Assembly (NCBI RefSeq): GCF_030814655.1
Contig: NZ_JAUSVK010000001.1
Coordinates: forward strand, 813,043-877,042
Source of the DNA: Labrys monachus
Lineage (GTDB): Bacteria; Pseudomonadota; Alphaproteobacteria; Rhizobiales; Labraceae
Direction: 5' to 3'
Length of the DNA stretch: 64,000 nucleotides
Below, piece by piece: positions 32,284 to 41,658 of this stretch. Each line of letters begins with the position of its first letter. Within the stretch, counting starts at the first letter, position 1. The notes under the pieces were generated by a model, which searched no databases, was not told where the DNA came from, and saw nothing but the letters and a program-made list of their open reading frames with translations. The position numbers and the translations under genes were made by a program.

Positions 32284-33798
32284 CTACACCACCAGGACCA
32301 GCGATCCCGTGGTCTGCCGCGTTTCCAGGAGGCGATGGGCCTCGGCAGCCTCCGACAGGCTGAAGCGGGTGGGGGCGTCGACCCGGACGATACCCTCGCG
32401 CAGGGCACGGAAAAAGCGCTCGACATGCGGGCGCAGCCTTTCCGGCGTATCGGTGTAATGGCCGTAATTCGGGCGCGAGACGGTGAGCGATTTCGAGGCG
32501 AAGCGCCCGATGTCCCAGTCGCCGACGGGCCCCGATGCCTGGCCGAAGCTGACGAGATGACCGCGGATGGCGAGCGCCGCCAGGGAGGCGCCGAAGGTGT
32601 CGTTGCCGACGGCATCGAAGACGACGTCGGCGCCGCGCCCCTCGGTGATCCGCATCACGGCGGCGGCGAAGTCCTCCTGCGAATAGAGGATGACGTGGTG
32701 GGCGCCGTGCCGCTCGGCGATCCGGGCCTTGTCGGCGGTGGAGACGGTCGCGATCACCGTCGCGCCCAGATGCCGGGCCCATTGCACCAGCAGCTGACCC
32801 ACGCCGCCGGCCGCGGCATGGATGAGGACCACGCTGCCGGGGACGAGGCGATGCACGTCGTGCAGGAGCAGGCTCGCGGTCACGCCCTTCAGGAGCCCGG
32901 CGGCGGCGATCTCGTCGGGGATGTCGTCCGACAGGTGGACCAGGAGGTCGGGTGCCATGTTGCGCCGCTCGCAATAGGCGCCGACCGGCGGACAGGCATA
33001 GGCGACGCGGTCGCCCACGGCAAAGCCCTCGACCCCCGGGCCGACCGCCTCGATGAGGCCGGCGGCCTCCATTCCTGGAATGCCCGGCGGCTTCAGGAGG
33101 TCGAAATAGCCGGTGCGGCAATAGATATCGATGAAGTTCACGCCGATGACGGTGTGGCGCAGCCGGACCTCACCAGGCGCCGGCGGCGGCAGGTCGATGG
33201 CCTGCAGCCGCAGTACCTCCGGGCCGCCATAACGCTCGACGACGATGGCGCGTGTCGGGACGGAGCCTGTCTGCGCCGGGACGGGGCGGGCGATGGCGGG
33301 CTCCGGATCGAAGCGCTGCGGCCGGCCGGCCGGAAGCGCCGGGGCGCGTGGAGCGGGCGCCGTCCGGCCGAACCGACGCTTTATCGCGACAAAGCCCGCC
33401 TGGTAGATGTCGCGCGTCACCAGGCCGACGAGTTCCTCGCGCCGGGAAGCCGGCGGATTGAAGCGTGAGGACCATTCCCAGAACGTGCGGCTGCCATCCG
33501 TCACCGGTCGCAGGCGCACCGTCGCGACATAGTCCATCAGCGGAATCGGTGCCTCGAGAAGGCAGTAGGTGAAGCTGCGGTCGGCGTCGGACAGGGACAG
33601 CAATTGCTCGCGAAGCTCGCTGCCGTCCGCCAGCCAGAAATGCCTGATCGCACCGATCGCATCCACGGGGTCGCCGTGGTCGATCTCGCTGCGCCCCACC
33701 GCCGGGTGCCAGCGGTCATGGCCGTTGAAGTCGCGGAGGATGCGCCAGACCTCGTCGACCGGCGCATCGATGATCGTGCTCTGACGGACCTGCACCAT
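32284..33798 (-). CDS. SRPBCC domain fused to quinone oxidoreductase
   Basis: 504-residue fusion. Residues 1-145 form an SRPBCC (polyketide-cyclase/START-like) ligand-binding domain similar to the separate protein upstream. Residues about 182-504 are a medium-chain quinone oxidoreductase (Qor type) with the NADPH motif Ala-Ala-Ala-Gly-Gly-Val-Gly-Gln at 328-335 and no structural zinc cysteines. A Pro/Ala-rich linker of about 35 residues joins them. The reductase would act on a quinone or enone, with the SRPBCC part binding or presenting a hydrophobic substrate. It starts five bases after the upstream SRPBCC gene ends. Confidence 0.87.
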   Translation of the reverse strand: MVQVRQSTIIDAPVDEVWRILRDFNGHDRWHPAVGRSEIDHGDPVDAIGAIRHFWLADGSELREQLLSLSDADRSFTYCLLEAPIPLMDYVATVRLRPVTDGSRTFWEWSSRFNPPASRREELVGLVTRDIYQAGFVAIKRRFGRTAPAPRAPALPAGRPQRFDPEPAIARPVPAQTGSVPTRAIVVERYGGPEVLRLQAIDLPPPAPGEVRLRHTVIGVNFIDIYCRTGYFDLLKPPGIPGMEAAGLIEAVGPGVEGFAVGDRVAYACPPVGAYCERRNMAPDLLVHLSDDIPDEIAAAGLLKGVTASLLLHDVHRLVPGSVVLIHAAAGGVGQLLVQWARHLGATVIATVSTADKARIAERHGAHHVILYSQEDFAAAVMRITEGRGADVVFDAVGNDTFGASLAALAIRGHLVSFGQASGPVGDWDIGRFASKSLTVSRPNYGHYTDTPERLRPHVERFFRALREGIVRVDAPTRFSLSEAAEAHRLLETRQTTGSLVLVV

Positions 33799-33803
33799 GC
33801 CGC

Positions 33804-34241
33804 CTATCGCCTGAAGCGCTGTTTCAGGGCGTCGAAGGCCGCCTGGAACACGCCGGTCCCGATCTGGCGGATCAGCGCGGGCTCACGCTCGGGCGGGCAT
33901 TCGAACTCGGCCTTCCATTCGGCGAAGGTGCGGTTGCCGTCGGTGACCGGCGTCAGCGACAGGCTGGCGACATAGTCCTCGACGCCCATCGGGCTTTCCA
34001 GGATGGCGTAGGTGCAGGAGAGGTCGTAGTCGGACAGCGCCAGCAGCCTCTCCCGGATGCGGCCGCCATCCTTGAGGACGAAGTTGCGGATGCAGCCGAC
34101 CTGGCTCGAGGACGCATTCTGCTCGATGCGGCTTTCGGCGACGAAGGGCGTCCAGCCCGGCAGGCCGTTGAAATCCCTGACCACTTTCCAGACCTCGGCC
34201 GCCGGCGCGTCGATCACCGAGGATATATAGACCTTGGGCAT
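33804..34241 (-). CDS. SRPBCC-family protein
   Basis: 145-residue START-like protein with the N-terminal ...VIDAPAAEVWKVVRDFNGLPGW segment and C-terminal amphipathic helix. It is a paralogue of the N-terminal domain of 32284-33798 (shared DFNG..W.P, DYVA and PVTDG.RTF), indicating tandem duplication with one copy fused to a reductase. It probably binds a hydrophobic ligand. It starts 17 bases after the flotillin gene ends. Confidence 0.83.
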   Translation of the reverse strand: MPKVYISSVIDAPAAEVWKVVRDFNGLPGWTPFVAESRIEQNASSSQVGCIRNFVLKDGGRIRERLLALSDYDLSCTYAILESPMGVEDYVASLSLTPVTDGNRTFAEWKAEFECPPEREPALIRQIGTGVFQAAFDALKQRFRR

Positions 34242-34258
34242 CTCGTCCTCGCCGTGTC

Positions 34259-36475
34259 TCAGTGATCGTTGTCGTCGTCGCGGTCGTCGTCGTTCCTCGC
34301 GCCGGCCGGCTGGCCGCCCTTGTCCGCGCCGCCCTTGCCCTCGCGCGTGAGGTTGGCGATGTCCTTGGCGTCACGCAGCACGTCGGTCATCTTGCCGAGC
34401 GACCCGCCCTCGATGCCGATCTCCTTCATGAGGTTGTCGATCATCGGCGCCTGGACGCGATAGCGCAGCGCCGAATCGATCACCTCGTCGGTGACGTTGC
34501 GCCTGGAGCCCGGGCCATTGCCGTTCATGCCGTCGACATGCAGGATCTTGATGCCGTCGATCTTCTCCATCGGCCGCACGCTCTCGCGCACGATGCCCTC
34601 GATGCGGTCGAGCAGCTTCAGGCGCAGGCGGCCCGAACGCGCATCCTGGGACAGCAGGTTCTCGGCCTCGTTGAGCTGGCGGTGCCCGGCGGCATCGACC
34701 TCGTAGCGCGCGGCCGCCGCCAGGGCCTGGATCTTCTCGGATTCGGCCAGCGCCGTCGCCTGGATCTTCTGCGCTTCGGCGCGGCTGCGCGCCGCCTTCA
34801 TCTCGGCGTCGGCGGCCGACACGACACGCAGGGCGTCGCGCTCGGCCTCGCGCTGCGCCCCGATGAGATCGGTGAGCTTGCGGCGCTCGGCGATTTCCCT
34901 TTCCCGCGCGGTGAAGGCCTGTTCCTCGGCCTCGATGGCCTTGGCGCGGACCGCCTCCGACGCGGCGATCGCCGAGGAGCGTTCCTGCGACTTCCGGGCG
35001 AGGTCGATCGCCTTCTGGATCTCGGCGGCTTCGACCTTGAAGTCATATTCGACGGCCAGCTGGCGCAATTCGCGGTCCTTGACCAGCCGGGCCTCGGCCA
35101 CGCCGCGTTCGGTGGCGATGCGGGCCTGCTCGATTTCCTGGGCGGAGGCGATCTCGGCCTGCTCGAAAGCCTGCCGCTTGGCGATCTGCAAGGCTTCGAG
35201 CTCGCGTTCCCGCGCCAGCCGCATCTCGTCGAGGATGCGCTCCTGCGCGATGCGCTCGGCCTCGGTCTCCTGGGCCGAGACGATCTCGCCGCGGCGCTTT
35301 TCCGTCTCGGCCCGCGTCAGGTCGAGCGCCCTGGCGGCGAGGGCGATCTGCCGGTCGAGTTCGGAGAGCTCCAGGGCCTTCCTGCGCTGGATCTCGAGCT
35401 CGCTCTGGCCCTGCTCACGGCCGATGCGGGCCCTGTCGAGCTCGGCTTCGAGGGCGATCTGCTCGCGCGCCGTCAGTTCGCGGGTCTTCAGCTCCGCCTC
35501 GTCCAGGCTGCGGCGGCGGGCGATCTCGCGCTGCTGGGCGTCTTCCTCGGTCCGGATGCGTTCCTCGGTGATGCTGCGCTCCTGCGCCAGCCGCGCTTTT
35601 TCGACCACCTCGCGGGAGATCAGCTGCGCCTGTTCGGCCTCCTGGTCGCGGACGGCGCGCTCGCGGACGAGCTCCGAACGCTGGGTGGCGCGGCGGATCT
35701 CGACCTCGCGCTCCTGCTCAAGGCGCGCATATTCGCTCTCCCTGTCGATTTCGAGCACGCGGCGCTGGGTGTCGAGGTTCTGGTTGCGGATGTCGACGAG
35801 CGTGCGCTGCTCGATCTCGTTGCGCATCCGGCGGCGCGTCTCGATGGATTCGGTGAGCTGCGTCAGGCCCTCGGCGTCGAAGGCGTTGGACGGATCGAAG
35901 AATTCGAGGCTCGTCTGGTCGAGGTCGACCAGGGCGACGCTCTCCAGTTCGAGCCCGTTGGACGCGAGGGATTCGGATGCGAGCTGACGCACCTGGGAGG
36001 CGAAGTCGTTGCGCCGCTCATGCATCTCCTCCAGCGTCATCTGCGCGGCGACGGTGCGCAGGGAGCCGGCGAACTTGCCTTCCAGCAATTCGCGCAGGCC
36101 GTCGGGCTGCAGGGTGCGCCGGCCGAGCGTCTGGGCGGCGGCGGCGACCAGTTCGCGGCTGGCGCCGACGCGGACGAAGAATTCGGCGATGATGTCGACG
36201 CGCATCCGGTTCTTGGTGATCACCGCCATCTGGTTCTCGCGCCGCACCTCGATGCGCAGCACGTTCATGTTGACGGCGGTGATCTCGTGGAGGACGGGAA
36301 TGACGAAGGCGCCGCCGTTCACCACCACCTTCTCTCCCATGAAACCGGTGCGCACGAAGGCGGTTTCCTTGGTCGACCGCCGGTAGAGCCATCGCAGCAC
36401 ATAGACCGCGACCACGACGAGGATCGCGAGGATGATGAGCCAGAGTATGAAATTGCCGACTACTTGCGCAGCCAT
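34259..36475 (-). CDS. Flotillin-family (SPFH) membrane protein
   Basis: 738-residue membrane scaffold. One N-terminal transmembrane helix (about 9-28) precedes the SPFH domain (about 30-220), then a very long coiled coil rich in Glu, Arg and Ala (about 240-620) with flotillin-type repeats, and a C-terminal tail of Gly, Lys and Asp. Flotillins organise membrane microdomains; YqiK-like members are longest, as here. GGGAGGA precedes the ATG. Only 27 bases separate it from the TIM-barrel gene, so it may be cotranscribed with the upstream catabolic/transport genes, although NfeD, a common partner, is absent. Confidence 0.9.
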   Translation of the reverse strand: MAAQVVGNFILWLIILAILVVVAVYVLRWLYRRSTKETAFVRTGFMGEKVVVNGGAFVIPVLHEITAVNMNVLRIEVRRENQMAVITKNRMRVDIIAEFFVRVGASRELVAAAAQTLGRRTLQPDGLRELLEGKFAGSLRTVAAQMTLEEMHERRNDFASQVRQLASESLASNGLELESVALVDLDQTSLEFFDPSNAFDAEGLTQLTESIETRRRMRNEIEQRTLVDIRNQNLDTQRRVLEIDRESEYARLEQEREVEIRRATQRSELVRERAVRDQEAEQAQLISREVVEKARLAQERSITEERIRTEEDAQQREIARRRSLDEAELKTRELTAREQIALEAELDRARIGREQGQSELEIQRRKALELSELDRQIALAARALDLTRAETEKRRGEIVSAQETEAERIAQERILDEMRLARERELEALQIAKRQAFEQAEIASAQEIEQARIATERGVAEARLVKDRELRQLAVEYDFKVEAAEIQKAIDLARKSQERSSAIAASEAVRAKAIEAEEQAFTAREREIAERRKLTDLIGAQREAERDALRVVSAADAEMKAARSRAEAQKIQATALAESEKIQALAAAARYEVDAAGHRQLNEAENLLSQDARSGRLRLKLLDRIEGIVRESVRPMEKIDGIKILHVDGMNGNGPGSRRNVTDEVIDSALRYRVQAPMIDNLMKEIGIEGGSLGKMTDVLRDAKDIANLTREGKGGADKGGQPAGARNDDDRDDDNDH

Positions 36476-36502
36476 CGCACGATCCTCCCGAAAGTGACGC
36501 GA

Positions 36503-37336
36503 TCAGCCGAAGGCGACCGACTTGAATTTCCTGGTCTGTTCCGTCAGCGCCCGCTCCGTGGGCAGGCGCTCCATGGAGGAGGCGCCGTAGAAGCCGTGGC
36601 AGTTGCGCGTGTTCTTCAGCATGAACGCCGCGTCCTCGGGCTCGGACACCGGCCCACCATGCACGAGGATGATGGCGTCCTTGTTGACGGCGAGCGCCGC
36701 CTCCGCCCATGCCTCGACGAGCGCCGGGCCCTGTTCGAGCTTCAGCGCCGTCTCCGCGCCGATCGAGCCGCCGGTCGTCAGGCCGAGATGGCAGACGATG
36801 ATGTCGGCGCCGGCCTCGGCCATCGCCTTGGCTTCGCCGGCGTTGAAGACATAGGGCGTCGTCAGCATGTCCTTGGCATGGGCGAGGCGGATCATGTCGA
36901 TCTCCAGCCCGTAGGACATGCCGGTCTCCTCCAGATTGGCGCGGAAGGTGCCGTCGATCAGCCCGACGGTGGGGAAGTTCTGGACGCCGGCAAAGCCGAG
37001 GGCCTTCAGCTGGTCGAGGAACGGATCGAACAGGCAGAAGGGATCGGTGCCGTTGACGCCGGCCAGAACCGGCGTCCGCCTGACGACCGGCAGGATTTCC
37101 CGCGCCATCTCCATGACGATGTCGTTGGCATTGCCATAGGCGAGCAGGCCGGACAGCGAGCCGCGGCCCGCCATGCGGTAGCGCCCCGAATTGTAGATGA
37201 CGATCAGGTCGATGCCGCCGTTCTCCTCGCATTTGGCCGACAGGCCGGTGCCCGCTCCGCCGCCGACGATCGGAATGCGGCGCCGTTTCATGTCCTGGAA
37301 CTTGTCGAGCAGGTCTTTTCGTTCGAAGCGGGCCAT
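36503..37336 (-). CDS. Phosphoenolpyruvate hydrolase-family TIM-barrel protein (Tm-1 C-terminal type)
   Basis: 277-residue TIM barrel of the PEP_hydrolase/TIM-br_sig_trns family. The N-terminal [32 protein letters not shown] and central [22 protein letters not shown] and HLGLTTGGS segments are characteristic. In plants this domain is fused to a UPF0261 domain in the Tm-1 tobamovirus-resistance protein; here it lies directly after the gene encoding the UPF0261 domain (TGAATG, no gap). The bacterial reaction is not established to my knowledge. AAGGAGA sits at the end of the preceding gene. Confidence 0.87.
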   Translation of the reverse strand: MARFERKDLLDKFQDMKRRRIPIVGGGAGTGLSAKCEENGGIDLIVIYNSGRYRMAGRGSLSGLLAYGNANDIVMEMAREILPVVRRTPVLAGVNGTDPFCLFDPFLDQLKALGFAGVQNFPTVGLIDGTFRANLEETGMSYGLEIDMIRLAHAKDMLTTPYVFNAGEAKAMAEAGADIIVCHLGLTTGGSIGAETALKLEQGPALVEAWAEAALAVNKDAIILVHGGPVSEPEDAAFMLKNTRNCHGFYGASSMERLPTERALTEQTRKFKSVAFG

Positions 37337-39559
37337 TCAGGCTCTCCTTTGCGGCGGGGATGCGATGGCGCGGAACATGTCGACCGCCGCCTTGGCGAAG
37401 CCGGCATCGTTGATGTTGCCGGGCACGCGCTGGATGCGGCGCTGGGCCGTCGGCCGCACGGTCCTTTCGATCGCCTCGAACAGGGCCTCGTCGGCGTCGG
37501 GATCGTGGAAGGGCTGGCCGGGCGCGTCGAGCAGGGAGACGCCGCCCTGCGGCAGCAGGAAGCGGACGGGCCCGTTCATCTCGTTGAGGCGGCCGCCGAT
37601 CCATTCCCCGAAGGCGCGGTTCTCGTCGCGCGTGGTGCGCATCAGCGTGACGTTCGGGTTGTGGATGACGAATTTGCGGCTGCGGAACTTCTCGGGGACG
37701 GTGTCGCGCGGCCCGAAATTCACCATGTCCAGCGCGCCGACGGAGCCGATATAGGGAAGCCCGGTGCGGATCGCCGCGCCCAGCCGGTCGCGCCCCGCCG
37801 CGAAGACGCCGCCGACGATCATGTCGGCGACCTCCGTCGTGGTGAGATCGAGGAAGGCGGAGAGCAGGCGCGAATCGCCGAGGCTCTCCATGGCGCGGCC
37901 GCCGATGCCCGTCGCATGGAAGACGAGGCATTCGTAATCGGCCTCCAGATGCCGCGTCACCGCCTGGACGCAGGGCGTGGTCACCCCGAACATGGTGATG
38001 CCGACGGCGGGGCGCGCCTGCCGGCGCCGCGCTTCCCAGGCTTCCCCGCTCGGCAGCTGCGCCACCATGCCGGCCATCGCATGCGCGGCATTGCCGAGGA
38101 TCTGCTCGCTGATCGAGTTCAGCCCCTGCACGTCGGTCACCGAATGGAACATCATGATGTCGGACCCGCCGACATATTGGCCGACATCGCCGGCGGCGAC
38201 GGTCGAGACCATGATCTTGGGCAGGCCGATCGGCAGGGACCGCATGCCGGCCGTCGCCAGGGTGGTGCCGCCGGACCCGCCGGCCGAGAGGATGCCGCCG
38301 ATGCCGGGCTCCCTCTCGACCCAGCGCGCGAACGCCTGGGCCATGGCGGTGACGGACGAACCGCGGTCGCCGGACATCACCTGCGCGGTGCCGGCCGGAT
38401 GCATGCTCGCCACCTGGAGGGCGCTCACCTGCGCCACCGAGGGCTTGCCCGAGGTCGACAGGTCGACCGTGCGCACGGGGATGCCGAGACGGGCGAGCTT
38501 CTCGGCCATGAAGAGCAGTTCCTTGCCCTTGGTGTCGAACGTCCCGGCGAGGAGCACGGTGCGGCCGATCCGCTCGGAAAAGGGCATGGCGAACACCGCC
38601 CGAGTCTCCGAGGAGGACGCCGATGTCCCCGGCTGCGGCGATGCCTCGTCCGAAGTCCGGCGTATCGCCGAGACCGGGATGTCCCAGCGGTTCGGCAGGC
38701 TCGTCACCGGCCGGTAGACCTGGCTGCCGCCGGACGGGAGCGCCGCCGCCGGATCGCGGACGACGCGATAGACCTCGCCGATATCCGCCTCGGCCTGCGC
38801 CATCGCGGCGGGCGTCGCGGCGCTGTCCTCCGAATGCCGGCCGACGCCGAGCAGGCGCTGCTGGAGCTCGCGGTCAGCCGCCAGCGCGCGCGCCTCCATG
38901 ATGCGGTTGATGCGGCCGTTGACCATGATGGCGACGCGGTCGGAGACCGCCGTCGCCACGCCGATGTTCTGCTCGATGACGAGGATGCTCATCTCGCCTT
39001 CCGCGGCGAGGTCGATCAGCATCTTCTCGACCTGGTCGACGATGACGGGGGCGAGCCCCTCCGTCGGCTCGTCCATCACCAGCAGCCTGGGATCGCCGAG
39101 CAGGGCGCGCGAGATGGCGAGCATCTGCTGCTCGCCGCCGGACAGCTGCGAGCCGCCATTGCCGCGGCGCTCCGCCAGCCGCGGGAAGGTCTGGTAGATG
39201 CGTTCGATGGTCCAGTTCGCGTCCCGCCGGCTGCCGGCGGCGAGCCGCAGATGCTCGTCGACGGTCAGGCTCGGCCAGCAGCGCCGCCCCTGCGGCACAT
39301 AGCCGACGCCGAGGCGATGGATCTCGTGCGGCTCCAGCGACGTGATCTCGCGGCCCGCGACGCGGATGCTGCCGCCGCGGCTGCGCTTCAGGCCGGTGAT
39401 CGTGTTGCACAGCGTGGTCTTTCCCATGCCGTTGCGGCCGACGACGGAGAGCACGCCGCTCTCCAGCGTCAGCGATACGCCCTGCAGCGCGTGGCTTTCG
39501 CCGTAATAGACCTGCAGGTCGTCGATCCTCAGGGCGGCTTTCGCGCTCCGCTCAGCCAT
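37337..39559 (-). CDS. LivF-type ABC ATPase fused to Tm-1-like (UPF0261) domain
   Basis: 740-residue fusion. Residues 1-240 are a branched-chain-type ABC ATPase with Walker A GRNGMGKTT (41-49), signature LSGGEQQ (139-145) and Walker B LLVMDEP (159-165). A 90-residue disordered linker (about 242-330) follows. Residues about 332-740 form a complete Tm-1-like ATP-binding UPF0261 domain, opening TVLLAGTFDTKGKEL and including GILSAGGSGGTTLAT and FHATGIGGRAME. The importer motor is thus tied to a cytosolic enzyme or sensor of unknown reaction, whose usual TIM-barrel partner is the next gene. It overlaps livG by eight bases. Confidence 0.9.
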   Translation of the reverse strand: MAERSAKAALRIDDLQVYYGESHALQGVSLTLESGVLSVVGRNGMGKTTLCNTITGLKRSRGGSIRVAGREITSLEPHEIHRLGVGYVPQGRRCWPSLTVDEHLRLAAGSRRDANWTIERIYQTFPRLAERRGNGGSQLSGGEQQMLAISRALLGDPRLLVMDEPTEGLAPVIVDQVEKMLIDLAAEGEMSILVIEQNIGVATAVSDRVAIMVNGRINRIMEARALAADRELQQRLLGVGRHSEDSAATPAAMAQAEADIGEVYRVVRDPAAALPSGGSQVYRPVTSLPNRWDIPVSAIRRTSDEASPQPGTSASSSETRAVFAMPFSERIGRTVLLAGTFDTKGKELLFMAEKLARLGIPVRTVDLSTSGKPSVAQVSALQVASMHPAGTAQVMSGDRGSSVTAMAQAFARWVEREPGIGGILSAGGSGGTTLATAGMRSLPIGLPKIMVSTVAAGDVGQYVGGSDIMMFHSVTDVQGLNSISEQILGNAAHAMAGMVAQLPSGEAWEARRRQARPAVGITMFGVTTPCVQAVTRHLEADYECLVFHATGIGGRAMESLGDSRLLSAFLDLTTTEVADMIVGGVFAAGRDRLGAAIRTGLPYIGSVGALDMVNFGPRDTVPEKFRSRKFVIHNPNVTLMRTTRDENRAFGEWIGGRLNEMNGPVRFLLPQGGVSLLDAPGQPFHDPDADEALFEAIERTVRPTAQRRIQRVPGNINDAGFAKAAVDMFRAIASPPQRRA

Positions 39560-40367
39560 GCCCGCCTCCCAGATAGATTTCCTGCACTTCGGGATCGTTC
39601 TCGATCTCCTGCGGCGTGCCTTCCTTGAAGAGCCGGCCGTTGTGCATCATCGAGACGTAGTCGGAGACCCTCAGGGCCACGTCGAGGTCGTGTTCGATGA
39701 TGATGTAGCCGACATGGCGCGGCAGCGCGTTGAGGATGGCGACGAGGTCGCGCCGCTCGGTCGGCGACAGGCCCGCCGCCGGCTCGTCGAACAGGATGAA
39801 GCGCGGCGCGCCGGCCAGCGCCAGCGCGATTTCGAGCTGGCGCTGCTGGCCGTGGCTGAGCGTCGCCACCAGCGTGTCGCGATCCGCCTCCATATGGACG
39901 GCGTTGAGGATGGACTCCGCCTGCACCCTGTTGACGTCGGCGGCCTTGGGGCGAAGGAGCGAGAAGCGCCGCCGCGACACGCCGCGGCAGGCGAGGAAGA
40001 CGCTGTCGAGGACGCTCAGGCCCCGGAACAATTGCGAGATCTGGTAGGTGCGCCGCAGCCCCCGCCGGATGCGCTCATGCGCCGGCAGGTCGGTGATGTC
40101 CTCGCCGAAGAAGCGGATGGTGCCGGCGCTCGGCAGGAAGTCGCCGCTGATGGTGTTGAACAGCGTGGTCTTGCCCGCCCCGTTGGAGCCGAGGACCGCG
40201 CGCCGTTCGCCGGCCGCGATCCGCATGCTCACGCCCGAGACCGCCGCCAGCGCCCCGAAAAGGCGCGTGACGCCGTCGAGCTCTAGCGCATGCGCGCCGC
40301 TGCCCTGCAGGCGCGATGCGACGCGGCTTTCGGTGACGGCGGCGGTCCCGGTCATGGCAGGGCTCAC
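39552..40367 (-). CDS. Branched-chain-type ABC ATPase (LivG family)
   Basis: 271-residue ATPase with Walker A Gly-Ser-Asn-Gly-Ala-Gly-Lys-Thr-Thr, signature LSHGQQRQLE and Walker B FILFDEPAAGL. The LSHGQ signature and the long D-loop region are LivG hallmarks. It pairs with the LivF half of the fusion. The start is the GTG at 40367, which overlaps the binding-protein stop (GTGA); an ATG at 40355 is an alternative. Confidence 0.9.
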   Translation of the reverse strand: MSPAMTGTAAVTESRVASRLQGSGAHALELDGVTRLFGALAAVSGVSMRIAAGERRAVLGSNGAGKTTLFNTISGDFLPSAGTIRFFGEDITDLPAHERIRRGLRRTYQISQLFRGLSVLDSVFLACRGVSRRRFSLLRPKAADVNRVQAESILNAVHMEADRDTLVATLSHGQQRQLEIALALAGAPRFILFDEPAAGLSPTERRDLVAILNALPRHVGYIIIEHDLDVALRVSDYVSMMHNGRLFKEGTPQEIENDPEVQEIYLGGGHG

Positions 40368-41611
40368 GGGCAGCTCGGATTGTCGCGGCCGACGGCCCCG
40401 AGCGCCAGGAAGTCCTTTTCGGGGATGCCGAGCGTCTGGTTGACCTGCGGGATGACCTTCACGAGCTTGTTGTAGAGGTTGCCGTCGCTGCCGGCCGTCA
40501 CTTCCGTCAGGTAGATGTCGGCGATGGCGTTGCGGTTCTTGTCGAGCGAGACCTTGCCGGTCGGCGTGTCGAAGGAGAGCTTGGAGAGCGCGTCGCGCAG
40601 CTTGACCCCGCCGTCGGACACATCGTCCTTGACCTCGCCGAGGGCGAGCAGCGTCGCCTTCATGTCCACGTAATAGCCATGCGCGAACAAGGAGGGCGAG
40701 GGGAAGGCGTCCGGCTGCTTCTTGTAGGCCGCGACGAAGGCCTTCCAGGCCGGCGTGTCGTTGGTGTCGGCGACCGGGCCGGCGGAGGGCGTGCCGATCA
40801 GCACGTCGCGGGTCTTGCCCTTGGAGGTCAGCACCGTCTGGTCGACGGTGATCGAGCCGCCGATCAGCGGCGCCGAGCCGCCCGCCTGCTGGAACTGCGT
40901 CAGGAAGTTGACCGCATCGGCGCCGCCCAGCGCCACATAGATCGCGTCGACGTCATCCGGGATGGCGGCGATCACCGAGGAGAAATCCTTGTTGCCGATC
41001 GGCACCCAGGATTTGGAGGGGACCTTGCCGCCCGCCTTGCAGAACTCGGCCATGAAGCCGAAGACCTGGGTATAGGGGAACGAATAGTCCTCGGCGACGA
41101 CGGCGACCCTCTTGTAGCCCTTCACCTGGTAGGCATAGGTGCCGAGGCCGGCCATCCATTGCGCGCCGTCGGTGGAGAAGCGGAAGAAGTTCGGCGCGGG
41201 ATTGCGCAGCGTGGTGTCCTGGGCGGCCGAGGTGCCGTTGATGAAGGTGACGTTGGGCTGGGTCTTGGCGTAGTCCTTGACCGCGACGCCTTCGTCGCCG
41301 GACAGCGGGCCGACGAGCACCTTGACGCCGTCCTGCTCGACGAGCTTGCGGGCGGCGCGCACGGCGCTGTCCGGCGAGGCGTCGGACGAGCCCTTGACGA
41401 TCTCGATCTTCTTGCCGCCGACCATGCCGCCGACCTCGTCGACCGCCGTCATCGCGCCGCGCATGCCGTCCTCGCCGAGCACGGTGAACGGGCCTTCGAA
41501 GGTGGCGAGGACGCCGATCTTGATCGAGGCGTCGTCCGCCAGCGCCAAATGCGGCGACGACAGCGCGGTCGCCATGGCGAGCAGGAGCAGCGTGCGTTTA
41601 TGGATGTTCAT
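40364..41611 (-). CDS. Branched-chain-type ABC substrate-binding protein
   Basis: 415-residue periplasmic receptor (Leu/Ile/Val-binding family). A signal peptide ends at Ala-Leu-Ala, then Asp-Asp-Ala-Ser-Ile-Lys-Ile-Gly-Val-Leu. Type I fold signatures such as FINGTSAAQDTTLRNPAPNFFRFSTDG are present. GGGAGGA precedes the ATG. The family also transports aromatic acids, amides and urea, and the amidohydrolase and FAH enzymes in this operon favour an unusual ligand over leucine. Confidence 0.92.
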   Translation of the reverse strand: MNIHKRTLLLLAMATALSSPHLALADDASIKIGVLATFEGPFTVLGEDGMRGAMTAVDEVGGMVGGKKIEIVKGSSDASPDSAVRAARKLVEQDGVKVLVGPLSGDEGVAVKDYAKTQPNVTFINGTSAAQDTTLRNPAPNFFRFSTDGAQWMAGLGTYAYQVKGYKRVAVVAEDYSFPYTQVFGFMAEFCKAGGKVPSKSWVPIGNKDFSSVIAAIPDDVDAIYVALGGADAVNFLTQFQQAGGSAPLIGGSITVDQTVLTSKGKTRDVLIGTPSAGPVADTNDTPAWKAFVAAYKKQPDAFPSPSLFAHGYYVDMKATLLALGEVKDDVSDGGVKLRDALSKLSFDTPTGKVSLDKNRNAIADIYLTEVTAGSDGNLYNKLVKVIPQVNQTLGIPEKDFLALGAVGRDNPSCP

Positions 41612-41658
41612 TGGTTCCTCCCTTGTTTTTGATTGGGTCGTTTCCGGGTGTCCGGTTC

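Noticed and set aside
34262-39628. Very long plus-strand open frame (about 1,790 codons)
   Set aside because: It lies antisense to flotillin, the TIM-barrel gene and the LivF-Tm-1 fusion, all with clear family motifs. High GC in the third codon position leaves antisense frames open; the translation shows no domain.
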